Position numbers and translations under genes: made by a program. Of a DNA stretch of 53,007 bases, positions 9,802-16,697 are shown piece by piece. The stretch lies in contig CALVMR010000030.1 of the NCBI GenBank assembly GCA_944346885.1, forward strand, positions 1 to 53,007. The letters run 5' to 3'. This stretch comes from an uncultured Clostridia bacterium (lineage in GTDB: Bacteria; Bacillota; Clostridia; Christensenellales; Borkfalkiaceae). How positions within the stretch are numbered: the stretch's first letter is position 1; each line of letters starts with the position of its first letter. Under the pieces are notes generated by a model. That model did no database searches, had not been told where the DNA came from, and saw only the letters and a list, made by a program, of their open reading frames with translations.

Positions 9802-9984
9802 AATTTCCTCCTTATTTTGTTTTGCGGGAGGGAAACGCCGCCCGCACCCCCGCCGAGGGCGCGCCATAGGCGCCGCTTGGCGGGCTGTTCTGTTTTACAT
9901 TGCGGCGCAGGCGCGCCGCCGCACGGCGGCACGCTTTGCCCGCTTTTTGCGCGGCGGGGCAGGTTCTGCCGCCCCGCCGACAGG

Positions 9985-10012
9985 AGCAGCCCGCCCGATC
10001 GGGCGGGCTGCT
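9985..10012 (-). other. 28-bp perfect palindrome between two lipoprotein genes
   Basis: A perfect self-complementary sequence centred on CGATCG (arms AGCAGCCCGCCCGA) in the 260-base gap 9802-10062. The gap also has other GC-rich inverted repeats and no gene. It is not followed by a T tract on the minus strand. It could be an RNase barrier that sets the ratio of upstream to downstream mRNA. Confidence 0.5.
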
Positions 10013-10062
10013 TTGCCGTTGCTGCTTCGTGCGGCGGCATTTTTCCGCCGCCTCTTTTGCCG

Positions 10063-12246
10063 TTATGCCGCCGCGTTTTCGGTTGCGGGCGCATGCGTTA
10101 CGCCTGCCGCCGTGCCGCCTTCGACCTTGGTGATCAGCAATTCGCTGTCCTCCGCGGCGAAGCAGATGCCGAGATCTTCCACGTTTACGATCTCGTCGAT
10201 CGTTCTGGTTTCGTTCTCCGCGGGCTGAATGTTCAGCGTGACCGAACCGTACCAAGTACCGGGGCCGATGGGCGCTTCAAATTGGAAGGTGCTGTCATCG
10301 GGCATGGTGCCGGTAAGCGTTTCGCCGACGAAGTAGTAATAATAGTCGAGGGTGAGGCGGAGGCTCCTGCCGTTCCACTCGAAGGTGATCACCACCCAGC
10401 AATAGCGCTGCACGTCTTTAAAGAGAACGGTCGTGCCGTCGTCGTCGACCGGCTTGGTGAAGACGAGCGTATGCCCCGTCCCCTTTTCGGTATCGACCCC
10501 CTGCATCCAAACGTCTTTCGGACTATCGGCCTTTCCTGTACCGCCGCTTGCGCCCCACTTTAGATTCAAAGCATAGTGGTCCATGCCGGCGGAACCCTGT
10601 ATGCTTGCAACCGACTGCGCCGTTGTGCTCACGTTCTGCCCGACGAGCGCGTAGATGCCCTCCCAATCGTTGTTGCCTTCGGAAAGCTGCAACGCGGTGA
10701 CCTGCATCTTAAAGGTGCCGTCATCCTCATACGTCGGCTTATAAATGCCGGTGCCGATGCCGTTTGCCACCCCATCATCAACACTCGTGCTGTTGCTGAT
10801 AAATTCGTACCAGCCCTGCTCCGCTTTAACGGTGTTCACGCCGTCTGCGTTGATAAATTCGTCGCGCTTGGTTGCGGTAAATGCACCCTCGGTCGCGTCG
10901 TTTTTGATATTCTGCTGATATTGTTCAAGGCGCTCCGCCATCGCCGCATCCATGGCGTTGTTGCGGTCGCTCTCCTCCTGCGAAAGACCGGTGGTGAGCG
11001 CGATATCCTTCGCCTCGTACGTTACGCCGGAGAGGTTTTCGTACAGTGCCTGCGCCTCGTCTGCGGAAAGCGCGTAACCGATCAGCAGATCGTCTACATA
11101 CGCTTTTGCGCTGTACCCGAACATATCGAAGATAAAGCCGAACCCGCCGACGCCGATCGGATATGCGTCGCCCAAGTCATCCGAATACGAACCGCCGATC
11201 AAACCCCAAATGTATTGGTAGTATATGCCCATGTTGTTGTCCGGCGAATCGATGACGCCGCTGCCTGCCCAGCCCGGATCCGCCGCGAAATACGCCGCTG
11301 CGGAGTAATAATAGGCGAGCCTGCCGTTCATGTAGAAATAAACGCCGTCTTCCGCGATGGTGATGGTAACGTACCGCCAGGTTTGGTAGCAGTAATCGGA
11401 GAGGACGCCCACAACGCTGTCTTCATCGGCGTCTTGAATGTTGCCGGAGATGGCGTTCCAGCCCGTGTAGGTGTAGCGGGCGTCGGCATACGCGGTATCG
11501 AACCAGCCGATCTGCTCGGTGGAATATTTGCTGCGGGCTTCGTAATAGCTGCCCGTGCCCTCTTCGCCGGTGATAAACTCGTCGGTGTACGCCGCCCTGC
11601 CGACCTTCGTTTGCCCCGAAGGGTAGGTGACCGTTTCTTGCACGACGTTGTTCAGGTTGCCCCATGTGAGCGCCTGCATGCCGTTGTTTACAACGTTGGC
11701 ATAGTCGATGGCGAGCGTGCCGGCTTCGCCCGAAGAGATGGTTTTATCCTGCTCGTAGTTGTACGCCCAGAACGAAACGCTGACCCCGCGCGAATAATCG
11801 GGAATGACGTTGCCGTAGGTATCCGTTTCTCCGGTTTTGGCGTAGCGGCTGTTGAGCGTGCCGCCGAGGTTGATGGCGTACGAAGAATCGAGCGCACGGG
11901 TCGAAGAGGTCTCCAACGTGTAATCGTCCTGCGTGAGCCCGCCTATGGAGACGGTAGCCGTTCTGTTGACGGTCGTATCGTAGGTGCCGTTGCTCTCCTC
12001 GATCGCCTTGCCGGTGTACGGATCGTACGCCAGCAGCGCATCGCCGCCGGAGGGGTTGTTCTCTTCAAAGGTATACATGGTGAGCAGCTTGTCCTTCAAG
12101 TCGTTGTCGGTAACAAACTTGCCCGCGCCGCCCTTGCCGCCGTCGCCGTCGCCGTCGCCGCATGCCGTGAACAAGCCGAGCACGAGCGGAAGCAGCATTG
12201 CCAACGCTACGACAACAGCCACAAAACTGAACCGTTTGCTTCGCAT
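10063..12246 (-). CDS. LamG-domain lipoprotein, probable glycan-binding protein
   Basis: 727 residues from ATG 12246 (AAGGAG 9 bases upstream). Lipoprotein signal MRSKRFSFVAVVVALAMLLP...LFTAC, followed by a Gly/Asp linker. The N-terminal half contains a LamG-like fold: LLTMYTFEENNPSG opening, WRYVTITIAEDGVYFYMNG core and AYVDDLLIGYALSADEAQALYENL ending, the standard end of LamG-type domains. The C-terminal third (about 490-715) has a second beta-rich segment (YYYYFVGETLTGT and a WYGSVTLNIQ stretch) that may be another carbohydrate-binding module. No glycosidase catalytic motif is seen. It sits between two GH43 genes, which suggests a surface-binding partner for arabinan degradation. Exact ligand unknown. 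Confidence 0.7.
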   Translation of the reverse strand: MRSKRFSFVAVVVALAMLLPLVLGLFTACGDGDGDGGKGGAGKFVTDNDLKDKLLTMYTFEENNPSGGDALLAYDPYTGKAIEESNGTYDTTVNRTATVSIGGLTQDDYTLETSSTRALDSSYAINLGGTLNSRYAKTGETDTYGNVIPDYSRGVSVSFWAYNYEQDKTISSGEAGTLAIDYANVVNNGMQALTWGNLNNVVQETVTYPSGQTKVGRAAYTDEFITGEEGTGSYYEARSKYSTEQIGWFDTAYADARYTYTGWNAISGNIQDADEDSVVGVLSDYCYQTWRYVTITIAEDGVYFYMNGRLAYYYSAAAYFAADPGWAGSGVIDSPDNNMGIYYQYIWGLIGGSYSDDLGDAYPIGVGGFGFIFDMFGYSAKAYVDDLLIGYALSADEAQALYENLSGVTYEAKDIALTTGLSQEESDRNNAMDAAMAERLEQYQQNIKNDATEGAFTATKRDEFINADGVNTVKAEQGWYEFISNSTSVDDGVANGIGTGIYKPTYEDDGTFKMQVTALQLSEGNNDWEGIYALVGQNVSTTAQSVASIQGSAGMDHYALNLKWGASGGTGKADSPKDVWMQGVDTEKGTGHTLVFTKPVDDDGTTVLFKDVQRYCWVVITFEWNGRSLRLTLDYYYYFVGETLTGTMPDDSTFQFEAPIGPGTWYGSVTLNIQPAENETRTIDEIVNVEDLGICFAAEDSELLITKVEGGTAAGVTHAPATENAAA

Positions 12247-12351
12247 AAAACATAACTCCTTTTTGTTTTTTAACGCCCTCCATAGAGAGCTTTGTTCCGA
12301 TTTTTGGTGCGGCATGCCGCCGCTTTTACTGCTTTTTTGCGCTATGCCGCA

Positions 12352-14286
12352 TTAAGCCGCCGCGCTGAAATTTTGGTTGCAGAAGAGAACGGTTTGCCCG
12401 TCCTCGCTCAAAAGCGACAGCGTGATGCCGCCGCGCGCCTCGGCGTCGATCCAGGCGGGCATCGCCGCGCCGTAATAGGTGGTACGGCTGCCCGTGCCGA
12501 GCAGGTCTGCCGAAACGCAGACCCAGTTTTCGCCGTAGAGGTACCACTCGCCCACTTCTTTGCCGCCGAACGTAAGCGTACCCGCCGACCCCGTGCCGCC
12601 CGCAACAAGGCGCAGCCCCTCGGTGGCGTACCCGCCGTTATAGTTATCGGCAGGGTTATCCTCCGAGATCAGGCAAAAATCGTAATTTCCGCCCGAAAGC
12701 TGCGTAAGTTCGGCAGCAGAAACGGCGCGCACCGCCTCGCCCGCGTAGCGGTTGGGGCTCATGACGATCCTGCCCTGCGAATCAAAGGCATACATGCTTA
12801 AAAACAGGTAATGGTACCTCTCATCGTTAAAATAAATGCGGTTGTGGTACGCAAGCAGGTCTACCCCGCGGGCGGAGAGCATATCGTTGTGCCCCGGCCG
12901 CGTAAAGTTGTAGGAAACGGAAGTATCGCGCGCGCTTGTTTTCCAGCTGAACGAACCGCCCACGCGGTTTGCCACCGACGCATCGTACCCGCCGAAATCG
13001 GTCGGCTGCGCAGAATACAGGCTGCGCATGTTGTAATCGACGGAGAGCCCGTCTGCCGAGCTCATCAGCCAATAGCCGCTTTTGTAGGAGACGCCCGAAG
13101 CGTCGTACTCCGCCAGATCGCCGTTGTAGACGGGAACGTTTTCTTTATACGTGACGACGGAGCCCTCCACGCTGCCGTTTACCAGCCTTGTGCCGTACAG
13201 CGTTTCTTCCGTGCCCTGCTCATAATACATCTGTTCCAAAGTAACGCCGTCTGCCCGCAGCCCCGTTTCGGGGTCCAGCTCCAAACACCAAATGCCGCCG
13301 AAGAAGGAGCCGTAGCTCATGTACATGTTCCCTTCGGGGTCGTAGTAAATGGAAGCGTCGATGGCGTTGGGGCGGGAATTTGCGTTGTTCCCCGTGGTGT
13401 ACACAACGATATCCACAAACGTATACGGGCCGGTGATGCTGTCTGCATGGCACTGGAAGATGACCGAACGAGCGGACCCGAACGTCGTTGTCCAGCTGCC
13501 GTACAGCCAATACCCGCCGTCGGCTGCGGGCACCACTTCGGGCGCCCAGAGGGTGTAACAATCGAAATCGGGCGATTCGGCGAGCAATTCGTACACTTCG
13601 CGCAGAGCGCCGCCGCCCCGTTCGTACAAACCGGGGGCGGACTCGGCATTGCCGCAGTTGCGGATCGCCGTGCCGACGTATTCCCAATGGATCAGATCGT
13701 CCGATTCGCGCACCTGGTAGCCGTAATCGCCCGCGTTGTCGGTGGAAAAACAGTAAAATTTTCCGTTTACCTCCAATACAACGGGGTCGTGCACGTTGGC
13801 GTCGTTGGTGCCCTTGTTGGTGTTTCCGCCGCCGTAATAGCGGTTGCCGCCCTCTTCGAGCGGGGTAAAGTGCGGATCTTCGGGATAGGCGGGGCGCACG
13901 GCGAGATCGACGTACCCGTCCTCCTCCCCGTTTGCAAAAAAGCGGAGGCGGTAATCTCCGACGGAGAGCGCCTGCACGGTGTGCGTGGCGGTGCTCGTTC
14001 CGTTTCCGTTGTCGGTAACGGCGGGCTCGGAGAGCGTGACGTGCTCTTCCCCGCTTTCGATGCCGACGGTCACGTTTTGCGCCGTTTGATAGGTGTAGAC
14101 CAGCGTATCCGTGCCGATCTCCTCCGGCGCATAGCCGTACTCGGACGTATCGACAAACACGGCGGGCAGGCTGCGCAGCTGCGCGACGGATACGGCGTTG
14201 TACGGTTCGGACGAGCAGCCCGCCGCAAACAGCGCCGCCGACGCGAGCAGAGCAAACGCAAGCACCGCACTGACGATTTTTTTCAT
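12352..14286 (-). CDS. GH43 arabinanase-like lipoprotein, with NAIDA variant motif
   Basis: 644 residues from ATG 14286 (GGGAGG upstream). Lipoprotein signal MKKIVSAVLAFALLASAALF with lipobox AAGC (Cys24). A beta-rich N-terminal domain (about 30-130) precedes the GH43 domain. Likely catalytic acids are Asp167 (NVHDPVVLE), Asp310 (NAIDASIYYD) and Glu374 (SVEGSVVTYKE). The usual Pro after the second Asp (NAIDP in its three paralogues is NAIDP, NAIDP and NALDP) is replaced by Ala here. The C-terminal domain carries MSPNRYAGEAVRAV. It is the first enzyme after the transporter permeases, 242 bases downstream of them. Surface-bound endo- or exo-acting arabinanase is the best guess. Confidence 0.87.
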   Translation of the reverse strand: MKKIVSAVLAFALLASAALFAAGCSSEPYNAVSVAQLRSLPAVFVDTSEYGYAPEEIGTDTLVYTYQTAQNVTVGIESGEEHVTLSEPAVTDNGNGTSTATHTVQALSVGDYRLRFFANGEEDGYVDLAVRPAYPEDPHFTPLEEGGNRYYGGGNTNKGTNDANVHDPVVLEVNGKFYCFSTDNAGDYGYQVRESDDLIHWEYVGTAIRNCGNAESAPGLYERGGGALREVYELLAESPDFDCYTLWAPEVVPAADGGYWLYGSWTTTFGSARSVIFQCHADSITGPYTFVDIVVYTTGNNANSRPNAIDASIYYDPEGNMYMSYGSFFGGIWCLELDPETGLRADGVTLEQMYYEQGTEETLYGTRLVNGSVEGSVVTYKENVPVYNGDLAEYDASGVSYKSGYWLMSSADGLSVDYNMRSLYSAQPTDFGGYDASVANRVGGSFSWKTSARDTSVSYNFTRPGHNDMLSARGVDLLAYHNRIYFNDERYHYLFLSMYAFDSQGRIVMSPNRYAGEAVRAVSAAELTQLSGGNYDFCLISEDNPADNYNGGYATEGLRLVAGGTGSAGTLTFGGKEVGEWYLYGENWVCVSADLLGTGSRTTYYGAAMPAWIDAEARGGITLSLLSEDGQTVLFCNQNFSAAA

Positions 14287-14430
14287 ACCGATCGGCCTCC
14301 CGGCAAACGCGCGCCGCACGGCTTGCACCCCCTCTTTGCAGGGCGGCGCGCCGCACGCGCTTTGCAATACGCACTTTTTTTCGCCCGCCGCGCCATCCCT
14401 GCCGCGTGCGGCGAGGTTAGCGGACGCGGC

Positions 14431-14475
14431 TTCCGTTTTTTCTGCTTCCGCTTTTTCGGCTTCCGCCTTTTTTCA
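14431..14475. repeat. Three 15-bp direct repeats
   Basis: Three imperfect copies of TTCCGYTTTTTCDGC (period 15) in the gap between the second permease gene and the GH43 gene. On the transcript this reads as purine-rich GCGGAAGC repeats. Confidence 0.6.
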
Positions 14476-14481
14476 GCATGC

Positions 14482-14510
14482 GGCGCGGCGGCATTTTTAT
14501 CCGCCGCGCC
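14482..14510 (-). other. Intercistronic hairpin after the second permease
   Basis: Arms GGCGCGGCGG (14482-14491) and 14501-14510 with a 9-base loop, 18 bases after the permease stop. There is no immediate U tract on the minus strand. It may attenuate transcription or protect the upstream mRNA. Confidence 0.5.
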
Positions 14511-14528
14511 GAACTTTTGCTTTTTGGA

Positions 14529-15536
14529 TTACTCTTTGCTGCCCGTCAACATGATGGAGCCGAGGATCCACTTTTGGAACACGGCAAAGAGGATGAGCAC
14601 GGGCAGCAGCGCCAGCACCGAGATCGCCATAACGGCGGGGGCGTTTTGTTCGCTGCCGCTGCTCTCCTGGTCAAACCAGCGCACGAGCAGTGCGAGCGGC
14701 CACCAAGAGCGCTCCTGCACGAAGAGCAGCGGACCCATGTAGTTGTTCCAGCTGCCGATAAAGCTGAGGATGAACTGTGCCGCGATGGCGGGCATCGCCA
14801 AAGGCACCACAAACTGCCAGAAGATACGCCAATAGCCGGCGCCGTCGATCTTCGCCGCCTCGATGATCGCCGTGGGCATGCCGAAGAGATACTGGCGCAC
14901 AAAAAACGCCGTCATGATCGCACCGAAACAGCCGGGGATGATCATCGAAAGCCCGTTCTCCGTCCAGCCCAGTTCCGTAAAGATACAGTACTGGGTGATC
15001 ATGATGGAGGGTCCGGGGATCATAATGCCCGCGAGGCAGTAGAAGAATATGAAATTTTTGCCCTTGAAGTTGAGTTTTGCAAAGGCAAATGCCGCCATCG
15101 TGGAGGTGATGATGCCGATGGTGACGGGAACGAGCGAAAACATCAGCGTTACGCCGATAGACTGGAAGAGCGTGGTACCGCTTCCGTTTGCGATCGTAAG
15201 CACGTTGCCGTAATGGTAGAACAGGTCTCCGTACTGTTCGCCCGCCGTTTGCGTCGGCCACCAAGCGGAATTGCCCACCATGATGCTGCGCGTCGAAGCA
15301 AACGACGCGGAGATCATCCACCAGAAGGGATAGATCATGATGAAGGCAAAGCCGATGAGGATGACGTAGGTGATAACGTCAAAAAAGATCTTTTTGCGCC
15401 GCTTGTTGGAACGGTAATATTTGCTGCCGAAGCCCAGCCAAGAGGCGAATTTGCACAGCCCTTTCTGTACGGTTTGGAAGAAGGAGAGTTTTTCTTCTGC
15501 GGAAGCGGCTGCAACGACGTTGGTTTCTTCGCTCAT
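14529..15536 (-). CDS. Carbohydrate ABC transporter permease (MalG-like, CUT1)
   Basis: 335 residues. A hydrophilic N-terminal tail of about 45 residues precedes six predicted membrane helices. The binding-protein-dependent permease signature (EAA loop) is EAAKIDGAGYWRIFW near residue 220. The sequence IGFAFIMIYPFWWMISASF is typical of the MalG/LacG/YtcP branch. It pairs with the permease upstream, whose stop overlaps this start by 4 bases (ATGA), so the two are translationally coupled. Together they should import arabino-oligosaccharides delivered by the lipoprotein at 16698-19520. No ATPase gene is nearby; in many Bacillota a shared MsmK-type ATPase serves such permeases. Confidence 0.93.
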   Translation of the reverse strand: MSEETNVVAAASAEEKLSFFQTVQKGLCKFASWLGFGSKYYRSNKRRKKIFFDVITYVILIGFAFIMIYPFWWMISASFASTRSIMVGNSAWWPTQTAGEQYGDLFYHYGNVLTIANGSGTTLFQSIGVTLMFSLVPVTIGIITSTMAAFAFAKLNFKGKNFIFFYCLAGIMIPGPSIMITQYCIFTELGWTENGLSMIIPGCFGAIMTAFFVRQYLFGMPTAIIEAAKIDGAGYWRIFWQFVVPLAMPAIAAQFILSFIGSWNNYMGPLLFVQERSWWPLALLVRWFDQESSGSEQNAPAVMAISVLALLPVLILFAVFQKWILGSIMLTGSKE

Positions 15537-16597
15537 ACCTTATCCCTCCTCGAATCCAGCCAGAACTGCACGAGCGTGAGCAACAGGATGATGATCATCA
15601 AAATGATGCCCAGCGCGGAGCAGTACGAATAGGTTTGATTTGTGTAATACTGCCCGTAGATCAGCCCGACGAACGGCGTGACCGGCATGACCGCCGCGTT
15701 CGTTATGCCGTTGCCGTAGATGAGGTCCGGCTCGGCAAAGATCTGCATGCCGCCGATAAAGGAGGTGACGATGCAGTAGAAGATGGTCGGCCAAAGCTGC
15801 GGCAGCGAGATGCGCCAAAACGTGGTCCAAGCGTTGGCGCCGTCGATGGACGCCGCTTCCTTATGGCTTTCGTTGACGCCGTTCATGCCCGCGCACAGCA
15901 GCAAAATGGAGCCGCCCAAGCCCTTCCACGTTGTTAAAATGAGCACGGTGAGCATCTGCATCCAGCGGTCGCCGTTGATGAACTGTGCGTTAAACAGCGT
16001 AGACATCGTGCCGCCCGCGCCGAACAGGTTGCTCCACAGCAGCGCCACCGAAACCGTACTGGAAACGGTGGGTATGTAGTAGATGACGCGGAACGCGCCC
16101 GCCCCCTTGATATCGCGGGACATGAGCGCCGCAAAAAACAGGCTCAGCGCCATGCCGACGGGGATACCGATCAGATAAAAGACCGTGTTCAGCAAGGACG
16201 TACCGAAGTTTTCCAAACCGCCGGGGCCCGCCTGCCCGAATAAACCGGGCATGGTGCTGCTGAACATGTACTTGTACCAGTAGAACGCCCCGTTTTCATT
16301 GCTCTGCCCCAGCGCTTCCCACAGCGTGCCGTCGCCGCGGTAATCGACAAACGACATCCAAACGGAGAGGACGAACGCCAGATACACGAAGACCGTGGTA
16401 CCGATCACCAAAAAGCAAACAAAGAACCAGCCCCACAAATTTTCCGCGAGCACGGCGCGGTTGATCCTGCGCCTTTGGGGCGCCGCCTGTTCGGCGGCTT
16501 CCGCCTCGGCAAGCGCATCGGCTTCCGCGAGCACGGCTTGTTCCGCCTCCGTGGAGACCGCTTGCTCCGCATCCGCGGGAACGATGTGTTCTTCCAT
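15533..16597 (-). CDS. Carbohydrate ABC transporter permease (MalF/LplB-like, CUT1)
   Basis: 354 residues. The N-terminal 40 residues are rich in Ala and Glu and are probably cytoplasmic. At least six membrane helices follow, with the EAA-loop signature EAASIDGANAWTTFW near residue 235. The long loop after the first helix (FVDYRGDGTLWEALGQSNEN) is typical of MalF/LplB/UgpA-type subunits. RBS AAAGGAGG lies just before the ATG. It follows the solute-binding protein gene after 100 bases that include a partial terminator, which fits the usual excess of binding protein over permease. Confidence 0.93.
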   Translation of the reverse strand: MEEHIVPADAEQAVSTEAEQAVLAEADALAEAEAAEQAAPQRRRINRAVLAENLWGWFFVCFLVIGTTVFVYLAFVLSVWMSFVDYRGDGTLWEALGQSNENGAFYWYKYMFSSTMPGLFGQAGPGGLENFGTSLLNTVFYLIGIPVGMALSLFFAALMSRDIKGAGAFRVIYYIPTVSSTVSVALLWSNLFGAGGTMSTLFNAQFINGDRWMQMLTVLILTTWKGLGGSILLLCAGMNGVNESHKEAASIDGANAWTTFWRISLPQLWPTIFYCIVTSFIGGMQIFAEPDLIYGNGITNAAVMPVTPFVGLIYGQYYTNQTYSYCSALGIILMIIILLLTLVQFWLDSRRDKV

Positions 16598-16632
16598 CAG
16601 CCAACCTCCTTTATCATATTCTTCCTTTCGGT

Positions 16633-16658
16633 AAAAACAGCCGCCCGCGGGAGCGGGC
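16633..16658 (-). terminator. Partial terminator between binding protein and permease genes
   Basis: The stem GCCCGC (16643-16648) pairs with 16653-16658 around a 4-base loop, followed on the minus strand by GGCTG and TTTTT (16633-16637). Probably leaky, reducing permease expression relative to the binding protein. Confidence 0.5.
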
Positions 16659-16697
16659 GCTAGCCCGCCCCGCCGCCGACCGTTTCTTCCGTATCGA

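Noticed and set aside
10576..12255. A 559-codon plus-strand ORF inside the LamG lipoprotein gene
   Set aside because: Shadow of the minus-strand lipoprotein that has a lipobox, RBS and LamG motifs.
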